A stretch of 64,000 nt of DNA from Owenia fusiformis (Eukaryota; Annelida; Polychaeta; Sabellida; Oweniidae), in NCBI GenBank assembly GCA_903813345.2, contig CAIIXF020000010.1, positions 12,159,181 to 12,223,180 of the forward strand, given 5' to 3'. Positions 1-12,500 of this stretch are shown in pieces (within the stretch, counting starts at the first letter, position 1; each line of letters opens with the position of its first letter). The notes under the pieces were generated by a model that saw nothing but the letters and a program-made list of their open reading frames with translations, searched no databases and was not told the DNA's origin. The translations under genes and the position numbers were made by a program.

Positions 1-74
1 CAATGATTATTCTAGATCTTGATATAATAAAATAGAGGACGATAATAGAAATGACTACTTGATATTTGTTATAG

Positions 75-3000
75 TTGATGGAGAATGGGGCTGGTGGGGC
101 ACATGGGGTAGCTGCTCAGCCTCCTGCCTAGGGGGCACTCAGATACGCACACGTATGTGTGATAGTCCTGCTACTGCCAACGGAGGAATCCCCTGTGCAG
201 GAGACAGTATTGAGGATCAGAGCTGCAACGACTTCCCTTGCCCAGGTGAACTCTTGTAATAATTCCATCACGTGATTCACTTTAAAGACGCAAAACTATT
301 CTACATACTTTGTATAAATAGTTGTACAAAAAGAATATACATACTCACATAAAAGCACATCACGTAATAATATTTCTTTTAGCAAGCTTTCTTTCCCTCG
401 TTTTGATTTCTCCAAAATAAGATATAACAAAACCAAAGACAACTGCTAAGTCTTCATCATTTTCTTACACCTTTAGCTATTGACGGGGAATGGGGACCAT
501 GGGCTTTTATAAGCAAATGTACTAAGACATGTGACAGTGGATTCCGAAAGAGGGAAAGATTCTGTGACAACCCGCCTCCCCAGAACCACGGTCTCATTTG
601 TCCAGGTGGACTTGAGGAGGACAGGACGAGAGCCGTTGAAGTTGTTGCATGTAATTTTAGACCATGTCCAGGTACAAAGAACAAAAAATCAATCCCGATT
701 ATTAAACGTTTCTTTCAACTCTTGAACTTTAAAGATAAGGATTTTGAATGATGTAATGTACTTAATTTATGGTCGGTTTTCTCGACTATTTCAATCAAAA
801 ATTTGATTAATACTGAAAATGGTATGACTATTTACATATACAATATGCATTTCACAAAATCTTTCATTATTACCTAACTTGTAGTCCATGGTAAATGGTC
901 CAGCTGGACAGCATTTAGTGAATGCTCACTAACTTGTGGGATGGGTCTACGTACCAGAACAAGAGTCTGTGATGAAATAGTGCCGGCTCATGACGGGTAT
1001 GACTGCTTTGGATCAAGTATAGATACTGTGCCATGTGAATTAAATAAATGTGCAGGTAATGTCTATATTTCACTCGAATGAATTTCAAACAGCTATATTT
1101 TTTAATTCAGGTTTAGAGCCTAATCGTTTTCATTAACTCATCTAACATCGTCTTACATCAAGCAATGTGATTAATTTAGAAACATTTTACATAGTTCCAC
1201 ATAGGATTTCAGCAATTTTCACTTTGATAATTTATGAATGTTATTTAAAATAGAACTTTACACTGACAATGGGTGGTTCCTTGATTAGACAATGCGACTT
1301 GTATTTTAGCTAGGATAAAGAGAAAGCATTCATCCTAGATTTCGTTAATGATGATGGTGATGAGACTTTTTCAAAATGGGGGCAAGACTATTTTAGATTA
1401 TTTGATAGCATTGTAAAACGCTTTTTAACCCAAGTATACAAGCCCAGAGATTTATGTCTTTGATTATTTTAGTATATGCAACATTGTTTTAAAGAAATTA
1501 TACATGACTTTGTATTCTATTCATATTGTATAGTTGTATGTAGCCGCACTGGATAATAATCCATGTGCCACTGTTATAAAAGTGTTGGCAAATAAAAAAA
1601 AAATAATAATAATACTCAAAAAGCGATAATATCTATTTTAATACATTCTCAGTATTTTTAAACATGTGATATTTATATTTATATTAACGATACACACTCC
1701 CCTCTGGCAACCGGAAGTTCCACTTTGGATCACGTGTCAAAGCCTATTTATGTTTCGCGAGTTAAAAAAACAATCACATCAATCAAAATTGAGATTCAAG
1801 CATTGCTTTAACATGTCATCCAATAAAGTCTCCCGGTTGCCAAACTTATGGAGGGGAGGTGGGCGTACAATATGTCCGTTCATGAAATAAAATAAATGGA
1901 CACATTTTTTATTTGTAGTGAATGGTGGATGGTCAGAATGGTCAGATTTCAGCGAGTGTTCAGTGACGTGCAATGGCGGTAAAAAGGCTCGGACTCGAAC
2001 ATGTTCCAACCCTGTCCCCCAATACAATGGAACTGAATGCGATGGGGAGAATATGGAAGAAGTGCAATGCAATACAATCAGTTGCCCAGGTGCATGTAAA
2101 ACGCGCTAGAAAACAGTTTACATATTGTCGATCTCCTTTTTGGACATATGTTTACATAGTCGTTAAAGAAACCAAACACAATTTTGAATAATTTGATTTT
2201 AGTCGTGAATGGTAACTGGGGACCATGGCAGGAATGGACCAAGTGCTCCACTACATGTGGAAAAGGCGCTCAGAGTAGAATCAGATCATGCGACAATCCC
2301 TCTCCTGCTAATGGAGGTTCATTCTGTCCTAAGTTGAACACTCAATCAAGGCCCTGCACGCTGGAAGATTGTGTAGTTGGTGAGTTTTCCTTAATGATAG
2401 TCTGGCTACAAGCCTCTGTGACTCCCCCCTCTACTTGACTAAACACCTTCTCACACAGAGGGCTTGGAGTTAGACTAAAAACCAGGAATAGTGCATGGCC
2501 GACATCCTCGTTAACACGAGTTACTTACGTTACATTCGTTACTTACGAATTCAAATAAATTTTTGTTTTGTCATATTTTCGGATATTGTCATGGCCTTCA
2601 GGATTTTTGTGACGGTGTATGGAGGTTGTCGTTCGGAGTTAGGCGTCTGTAACAAATGGCAGCATTTTGCATGTTAATGCCTCTCGTTCATTCTGCTTTG
2701 CATTCTTAGATGAACCAGATGTGGATGGAGGCTGGACTGAATGGCCAAAGTTCACAGATTGTTCTCAGACCTGTGGTCCAGGCCAGAAAATTCGAGTGCG
2801 CATGTGTAGCAATCCACCTACTTCCGGCAATGGGAAACCATGTGACAAATTCTCAAATTCACAATCTCAAGTCATGCTCTGCAATGAAGGAGGTTGTCCA
2901 GGTAAAGATTCGTATCAAAATTGCGAGTGAATAGCATTAACATTTGTTAGGCAAACAGAATACAAAGTATACATGATAATAAACAATTAAAAACTGATAA

Positions 3001-3530
3001 AGGTCATTCAGCACTGAATAAACATAAGAAATACACTTCTATTTTTACCCCAACACATTGGTAAATCACTATCCAGAAATCCTTGTTATAATGCGCATAA
3101 AAATGTACCCTTGTTCTGGTAGTTTCCTTTTGGAATTTTCTTATAGTTGATGGCCAATGGTCCGAATGGTCTACAGGCGAGTGCAGCGTGAGCTGTGGGT
3201 TAGGGGAACAATCTCGGGTGCGTAGGTGTGACAATCCACCTCCGGAGTTTAACGGAGCGAAGTGTCTTGGCGCAAGTGCAATTTCAAACATTGAAACTGA
3301 AAAGATTAAGTGTTACAAAGGGACTTGCCCGGACGGATCTGGTGCAATATATGTAAACGACTATCCTGATTTGGTCGACACTTCTACCGAACTGTTCACT
3401 ACAACTACAGATATTATTGCAATTGGCTCCACACTTGCAATGGTGAATAAGACTACAACAACTGGACCTATAGGTGGCAATATGGCAATTAATGGCAGCG
3501 GAGAATGGGATGGAGGCACTATGCCCAATG
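75..3530 (+). CDS. TSP1-repeat array of the adhesion GPCR: seven consecutive exons
   Basis: Seven exons each encode one complete thrombospondin type-1 repeat. They show the W-x-x-W-x-x-C-S-x-T/S-C-G core, an R-x-R-x-C strand and terminal cysteines, for example 'NGGWSEWSDFSECSVTCNGG' in exon 1919-2089. Every exon starts and ends in phase 1 (lengths 171, 195, 171, 171, 177, 192, 384 nt), the classic pattern for exon shuffling or tandem exon duplication. The seventh exon (3147-3530) is longer: its repeat is followed by about 70 residues rich in Thr, Ser and Gly, probably a glycosylated stalk. TSP1 domains bind matrix glycoproteins, glycosaminoglycans or phospholipids and are often C-mannosylated on the Trp ladder. 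More repeats may lie upstream, because the first exon also begins in phase 1 after an intron. Confidence 0.93.
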
Positions 3531-6500
3531 GTAAGCTTATCATACATGAGGTCATTATTCACACAATACAAAACAGATTTTTATGATGATTTTGATTTTT
3601 TATACATTTTTATACAATTACGTACAACATGATAAAGATAATCGTGAAAAGTATCGTTTAAAAATCTATCAAATAATAGATATAGGGCTACATTCAAGGT
3701 GATTACAACGTAATGTGTAGAGTACATCAATTTTGTAAACATTCATCTATTTTGTACTAATATTTATCAATTGAATCATAAGTTTTTCTTTCAGTCATTG
3801 AAAAGTGTCCTCTATTTGTGACTAACAGAACTATATGGTTGCCAACAGAGATATGGGAAGAGTCGGAACAGAATTGCTTGGAGGGTTTTATTGGTAAGAC
3901 ATTTGAGAGTTTAAGCTAGAGATATTTTCACAGCGCAACCGTGAACGCAAAGCCAATGAATTAATACAGCAATGTATAAAGCGCGCATACAAAAGAAGCG
4001 CCTACTTAGGCTAGTCTACTTCAGATACCCGATCAGCTTCAGAGTTGTGTTTAGAACGGGAGATTTTCAATTTCACGTTGGTTGCAACGGGAAACATTAT
4101 ACTCATGTCATTTGAGTACAATGCTGGCAATTTTGATTTCGATGCATAGTATAATGCTTTCTGAAGAAAATGATGTATGTCTAAATATCTTACGAAACGA
4201 GCATGTTTAAAATATGTATCATAGAAAACCAGCTGTATAACTATCAATGGCATAGTACACGATGATGTGTAGTCTAAGTAACGGACTAAGCAAACACTGT
4301 GACCGAACGATTGTTTTATGTGAGAAAACTACATGCATTTGTATAGGGCGATTTATACGTACAGGTACTCAGTCTTACACCACGCGTCTTATAAACTACA
4401 CTTGCAGATTGTAGAAGTTCAGGTGCTTGTTTTTAGCATTAGATTCCACCTCAAATCGATGATGATCATCAGAAGTGGTCATATCAATACCATACCTGTC
4501 AAGTAAAAAATAAATAAAAATCGGGGTGAAAATCGGAATTTTTCCTGAAAAAACGGGATTTCTAGAAAGAAATCTGGAGAAAAATCGGGGTTACAATAAC
4601 TATATCAATTCCAAAAATCGGGAGAAAATCGGGATATTAAAATAACGTTTTTAAAAAAATTGGAATGAAAATCTGAATTTTTCTGAAAAATCGGGATTTC
4701 TAGAAAGAAATCTGGAGAAAAATCGGGGGTACAAAAACTATATCAACAATTCCAAAAAATCTGGAGAAAATCGGGATTACTAAAAATAAATCAGAAGAAA
4801 ATCGGGATTACTAAAAAAATCACGAAAATCGGGGTTTACATAGGTAATTTGATAAATACGTTTTCGAGTCGCTTTTTTTACTATGTTTGTTTATTAATAT
4901 ACATGTTTACATGAGATATCATCAACATTAAATCACATCATAATTAATAAATGTGAACACACCCTCACAACTTGAAGTTATGCAATAGAGTAGTTTCTAA
5001 AAAGCTTTAAAATCTCCCTAAATCTAGTTTTTTCGTGAGATTTTTAGAGATTTACACTTATTACCTCTAATGACTTACTTTTCTTTATTTTTGATAGCAT
5101 ATTTGAATTTAGTGACAAGTTTTCTCCCAAAATAAGTTTGATGTACACAGTTATGTCATTTAAATCATTTTCCATGACATTTAAAAAGAACTTGGGCCAA
5201 ATCTCCATTGGTGCAATGCTAAGATTCATTAAAACCTTGGCTTATTCGTATGACAACCAACATTTTTATGTTTAATCACAATATGTTCATTAACAGTATC
5301 ATCCGACAGTATGCCATTCGAGTTTCAGACAGATTCAACCAACACTTTTTGACAAATCATGAAATTAAGTGACTATTGTAAGTTTCTAGCATCGAACTGA
5401 ATGGAGGCGTGTCCCAAGAAAATCAAAGACAAACAAGGGTGACATATTATATTCAGCTATTTAGAAACTATACAATTTAAACTAGCTTTAATCATGGCCA
5501 TGGTTTTCCGTTTCACTTGGACCTCACAGCACATTACTTGCAATAGTTAAATATCAGAAATAATTATGTAATCCACATCTAGTCCTCACATAATCGATTA
5601 TCTTTCTGTTTTTGGTGTTGCTCACCGTTTAGTATAAAAGGCACGATCCCAGAATAATACTCAATGGTGTATAGGTTGAGGTCAGTGTGTAATGAAGGGA
5701 TTTGAATAAACTGGAATATACCGAACTCCCATAAATATACTGATCTAGTGGACTCGTCTGGAGTCGCCATTTTGTATTTATACGGTAAGGTATACAAGAG
5801 GAGGGAACGCCGGCGATTTGAATAAACTGGAATATACCGAACTCCCATAAATATACTGATCTAGTGGACTCGTCTGGAGTCGCCATTTTGTATTTATACG
5901 GGAAGGTATGCAAGAGGAGTGAACGCCCCACCCCAGAGCTTGGAGATAACAGACATCATTTCTTCTCTTGCTTACCACCTTCGTTTGTTCGAATTTTCAC
6001 CGGCTAGTTTCCAAATATTACGCTTCGATGAGATGTTTTAATTGATGTAGGCATATTCCGTACAACTTTCTTTATCTTGATATGAAATGATAAGCTATGA
6101 TATTGGTTAATACGCCAGAAATGAAAATAATATTATTCGAAGCGTATTTCGAACATTTTGAGGCCGCCATATTTGTTTGTCGATTTTGACCAATCAGAGA
6201 CGTAGGTCATCTCAGTGCAGGTTTACATTATAAGCATACGTCATCTTTGAACTCTGTGTTTAATCCCCCTGGAGGTATACGCAGCTCTTTAAAAGAATAG
6301 GCTACATATACTTCTTTGAGAATAAAATATTTTCACGTTGGTGTTTCTTGGTATGTCCGTCCATTGACTAATTTGTTGCAATTAAGGCAAATCATACAAC
6401 TTATAAACATCTTGTCTGTAGCGGCCACCACAGTTGATCGATGGGTCCCCAGTGCAAGGCATCGAACAGCTAGACTGATCAGATGCCAATCCATGTCTCC

Positions 6501-9500
6501 CATAGGTCGATCCACAGAAGCACTGACTTCCGTATTGAACACCAAAATACATGTAACCTAAACAATAAAGATATTACCGAATTTCAAATACAACTCAGAG
6601 CAATTAGCTTTCAGAAAAAAATTATATAACGTCGTCTAATTTTTTTTACAGATGGTTTGATTTTGTTTTATGTTTAGTCATGTTCACCATGCGAATATGA
6701 CTCAAATGAAAGGTTGGCTTAGTTTTTTATGGCATACTGTTGCTTATTTCATTCAATCATTTTAAATGCTTTACTTCACATCTCCTTTTCAATGTAAGGA
6801 TGCCTCAGCATCTACGTAAGGTGACAACAGATCAACTTCGTAATTAAACTCAAACTTACTACCGCTGGCTGCTCGGCATGTAGCTGCGCAGTTGTCAGGG
6901 TGATTATTTGATGTGGATACATTTCCTTCAAATGGAAGATCTCGATCTCTCCGTACATCCACATAACAACCTATGCGCGTTTGGCTACCACAACCAGATG
7001 CTGAAATAGAAATGTAGTGTACATTACCAGATAATATATCATGGTCAACTTAACAGGACTGACAAGGAGAAGCATCTATATGTTTGATCGAAGCGATCCT
7101 GATGTACCTGAGATCAAACAAAAACTCCACATTACGACATACAGAATTTCTACTTTATTGAATGTATACTAAAAGTTTAATATTCCACCTTGTGGTATCT
7201 TTTTCCAATTACTATATTCAGTTTTGCAAAAGTTGCTATATGCAGTATTCTCAGTAAATCAATAAAATTATCATAGATTTTGTGGTCTATAGTTCTGTAA
7301 TGTTTAATTTTGACCATTGCACTACAAATGGTACATTTCTGCTTCTAGCGGGTAAGATGTAAAATGCAAAACGATATTTGATTTGAAAAACTTAATTAAA
7401 TTGAACTAATGATAAGTAAGGTGTAACAAAACCAAAAAAAAGATTTTTACCTGTCATCGAATGTGCAACTCTCCATGTCCCATTACCTCGAGTTACGTTA
7501 CAGTCAACTGAATCAAGTACTTCGCATATTCTACTTTCCTCGTTAAAGTTGATCACTTTGCAGGTTACATGCAACAAACATTTCATTATACACTGATCGA
7601 TTTGATCAACACCGGAATAAGCATGAAGTGGTTCTCTGTTCATGTAAATGCCCATGGGCCATAACTTGAAAACCACTGATGCTGAGCAGTGTAATGAAAT
7701 AGTATAAAACAGGATACAATACCAATGTGCCCGCATAATAATATTTCAAACTTCTAAAGCATCTAACAATTCATATTCATAAAAATGCTTTCACCCAACG
7801 ATTTGAGTACAAAATACAAAATAAAGAGGATATGACGAACAGTATCTGTTTTTCGATTTTCTCATAACCTGTCCTTTGAAGTCGTCATAACCTATTGATG
7901 AATAAAGAGCTTTTAAATTACCAATATTGGGTTGAAATTGTGTACAACCGGAGATCAGTAAACGTCATAACGATAAAAGCTGTCCTGTTAATGTCCTGGG
8001 TCCCTCTCCCAATAAAATAACAAAACAAGGCGTGTGCGGTTGGTTAGATGGCATAAGCTTGTCTGTTAGACTGGTCATCGCCGGGAGGGGTGTGAATGTA
8101 GACACCGCGATCCCCGGGGTTACGATGGTCAGTCTAAGACGCTGTGTTTTAATAAAACCCATTGACGCAACTCGACAGCCCCCAAAACCGCCAAACGTCC
8201 TGTTTCTATTTAATTGAATGGACCACAAATATCGAATTCTTATTTGAATAAATACAGGAAGTAATATCGAAGGAGTGAAGATGACTCTCGATCAAATATT
8301 TTAACCCATTTTTAAAGTATGCTTCACTTTGCTTTTTGTAATGCAATGTACAGAGATACAATGTACTTTGTACATTGTTGTAGGTACCATTAAAAGGCGT
8401 TGTTTGCCAGGTGGAGTTTGGGGAAACTTGGATATATCTAACTGCAAATCACCCCAAATGGTTCAACTTGAAGCTCAGGTAAATGATACTAAGCTCGCTT
8501 AGACATAGGCTAAAGACGCATTCTTGATTTAAGGGTATTTCATTTTTTTCTAAATTGAGGAATAAATGAAGACCTTTGAATAAAGAATGACAAAAACTCC
8601 ACCCCAAGTAAAACTAAGAATGAGTTGTAGAGGCAGAAATAACAGATTATGTTTGAGTATGTCCTAAGTTGCCCCTAATTAAACTGAAAGATAAACTTGC
8701 CTCAAATGTTGTCTTTTAGATTGCGTTTTTGGGGAGAGATGACCAAATAAGGGCTAGTGTCTTGGATGATTTCAAAACCCTCTGTGACACAAGAAACATT
8801 TTCAGTATAGAAGAAGTTCTACAATGCAAGATCATATTTAATATGTTGGTTAACCTAGATTTTCTCGGATTAGAAGAAGTTGCAACTCCGGCGAAAAAAG
8901 AATTTGTACTAGTAAGGATTACTGCATCATTCACTTACAATGTGAACAACCCTATTTTAGTTTAGATTCTCATATTTTATTCACGATTAAGACATGGACC
9001 ATTGATCAATAATAAAAAGTTGAGGTTGATGCAATCTTTGATTTAAACAATTCATTTTAGTATAGTTTTACAGGGTGGCAAAAGCGTAAAAATCTAAATT
9101 AAATAAAATTTTCGTGAATTGCTCAACACAGGAGAAAAGTGAATCAAACCACTGAATCTTGGAGGCAGAATTCACACAGGATTCATATGCACATATGAAT
9201 CCTGCGTCCAGGATTGATGCCATCGAAATTTTTATCGAATCATAATTTATGTCTCACTGTATGTACAACTTTCAAATATTTCAGACTTACATTAAGGAAT
9301 CGTCCATTATTTCATTGTAGGATGTCCTGCGAGGCTTGAATTCCATGCTCGACCCGGACCACAAGCAACTGTGGATAGAAATAGTAAAGGTACGTGTAGA
9401 CATAATTACTAGATATACATGTAGTGTTGGTTGTGTAACAAATGGACTAAAATACGAAAACGTGTACAGTATTTCACATTTATGTTATGTCTCTTTGTAA

Positions 9501-12500
9501 ATGTAAATACATTAAAAAGCCCAATGTAAATCTATAGAAATTTTCCGTTTACGAAAATTAACAATAATAAACATTCAAGACTTACTGACTCAAGTGTTGA
9601 AATTAAAATAAGGACAAAAATCAGGAGATGCATTCACACGCGTCCCTTATCAACAGGACTTGAACTCGCGACTTTCTGTGATAATCGGAATGAATTAACA
9701 TAGGCATGTCATAACTCTAATTAACGACAGGAGGAACAGTACGAGAATTCGAACAGTCTAGCAGATATCCTCGAGACCATGGAGAGACTGGGTTCCCAAG
9801 TTGTCTCACTCCTTAAAAAAGATGAAAATGAACTAGAACTTTGTAAAGGTCAACGTTATATTAGTAAGTAAATTTTGATGTTGTTAACCTTTGAAACAAA
9901 CTATAACCTGATCGAGGTGAATATATAATCTCGAACTTCCTAAAAATCAACAAGTCATTATGTTAATAAGTACCTTTTGATCTTGTTAAGTGAAAACAGA
10001 CCATTCAGCAAACCTGTCTCATTTTTCAATCAAGATCAAGATGGACGCAACTCAATTTTATAAGTATTATAAGAGCTCTCTCCATGTTAATTATATGAGC
10101 TATTATAGATTTTTGCGTGCAACTTACACCAAGATGTCCGACAACAAATGTCCAATACCCTAAAGAATCCCAAACTGCGATAGTTTACAACAAGCACCTT
10201 CGAGGGGATTTAGCCTATCAAGATCCCCGTATTTCCCATGGAATAATACCCAAAGAGATACTTCAGCACTACCGATGCCCAAAAAGTAGGTGGACATTAA
10301 CATTGTAAGTTTACAAAAACTTACACATCCATCAACAAAAAGCACTATAATAATTCTCTTAAAATTTATATATTTAGAATATATTCCATTTGAAAAGCGT
10401 CGGCATTTGTTATCAGTCTCACGCAAATCTCGAATAATTAAGATATATATGAAAGTATTTTATTCTGTTCGCAGGTGCAACAGACCTGTATAGAGATATG
10501 AGGGGACTCATCACTATCTCGTACACAAGCCTCGATGAGATCATGCCCAATGAAAATAAAGAAGCCATATCAGATAAACCAATCACAAACAGTGATACAG
10601 GGTATTAGATAAGCATAAATTTTAGATTCATACTTTTGATAGGGCATACAAATTCAGCTCAAAAGAAACAAGAAAAATGAAAATACCGGGTTATATAAAT
10701 TTTCAAACAAACAAACATATGAAAATATAATAATTATACATATTACTTGGTAACATTGGTGTGTAATCTCTTCCAGAGCTGCTCCTAGGGCTGTTAACTC
10801 GGAGGTGTTCACAATAAAGTTGGACCCACCAGCGTCAGTTCCTTTAGAAAAACCAGTGACCATTAAACTTTATCAGTCGAAGGTACTATTTAAGTTTTTT
10901 GTTATTGAGATATATCTTTTAGAGTTCATGATTTTTTATTGGTGATAGTTGTAATTTAACAATGTCCATGGGTATTTCAAAGAATAATACATTAGTAAAA
11001 GTGTTATGTAACATGCGATATACATACACATACCACTTGTTAGTAATGACATGGTGTCACTAGAAATTCCATGATGATAATTTTATTTTATTTTCAGACA
11101 TCAGTGGATCCTAAATGTGTTTACATTGATACGACAAGTAAATCCAAGTGAGTTAATTTTAGTTTATAGTTCAAAACATATGAATTTATATTATTCCAAC
11201 AGGATCAAAATACCAAATATAAAACGCCACTCCTGATACTAAACGGTGGAGTAGCAGGGCGGTGTAATTTTCCACGAAAACGAAACAGAGCTATTCTAGT
11301 AAAGATAAGTTTTATAGAATTTAATATTAAAATTGAATATATTGCAGTGATTTTTGTTTCAGTCTGTATCAAAGTGATGGATGTCGAATTAAAGTTAGCA
11401 CAAATGACTACATTATCTGTGAGTGTAACCACTTGACAAGTTTCACAGTACTCATGGATACAACAAGGGTAATGTATATATTATAATATTGTTATGTTAT
11501 ATATTATAATGTAATATATTATATTAAATTATATCATATCATATTTGTATTAAATTTTATTTTATATTATGTTTTTTATTATATCATATTATATTACTAT
11601 AGTATAGTGTATTATAATATATCACCTGAGATGATCACTATACCTCATATACCATATTTGGTATGACCAATATCCGTTTTATTTTTAGGAGCCATCGGAC
11701 AGAGTACCATATCACAACCCTGCTGCTATTATTGGGGGATTAATTCAACTTGTATCCATAATTATAGCAATTGTTATGTACTGTATTCTAAGGTTAGTCA
11801 TGTGTATTATAAAATATGTTCTTAGTTAATCAAACTGTCGACATACTATTAAATTTTGAATCTAAGAAATGCAACTTGGACTGGATAGGCTTAGGACGGC
11901 AATACTTGTGTCTTTGTACGTTTTTATGTTGCATCTTTGCTCTTTGCTTGTGATGCTGTTCTCTACAATTTTCTTTTCTTATATTCGTGAATGCAAATAA
12001 CAGCTACTGGGTTGATTGTAATTTGAAGGCGAACTCATTTAGATATCAATAGAACCTGCCGTGCATACTGGTAGCTACAAGCTATCACGTCAAACATGAA
12101 CGTTGACCAAAATTGTTACTTTTTGTAACCATGTCCAATAACCTACCATTTTTGGCTGTAGAATGTTCTGGGAAGACAAGTATTTTGCATTGATGAACAT
12201 CTATGGTGCGGCATTTGTTGCTACATTAACATATATGGCAGGATGGACAGCTGTTAGTGATCAGGTACAGTATTTCGTACCATTCCTCTTTCTGTACTCT
12301 CATTGTAAGCAATGACACAACATTCAGATTGAAACCTTTAATTTTCAGTTTTAACCAGACTTGCCTAGTTAGGCACAAAATACTGTTCTTTAGAAATTAT
12401 ATGATACTTGTATATAACGGTCAAGCCAAGTAACTTAGTCAACATTCGATATTCGTATGTCCATCAATCTTAACTAAGAATGGTGCCACAATTGAAGTAA

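Noticed and set aside
2495-2677. Short frame between TSP1 exons 5 and 6
   Set aside because: Intronic; no cysteine/tryptophan pattern, and the flanking TSP1 exons splice together in phase 1 without it.
5579-5978. Antisense frames of 66-100 codons with repeated Y-L-W-E-F-G-I-F phrases
   Set aside because: The repetition is caused by the 116-bp tandem duplication; no start context, splice site or domain supports a gene.
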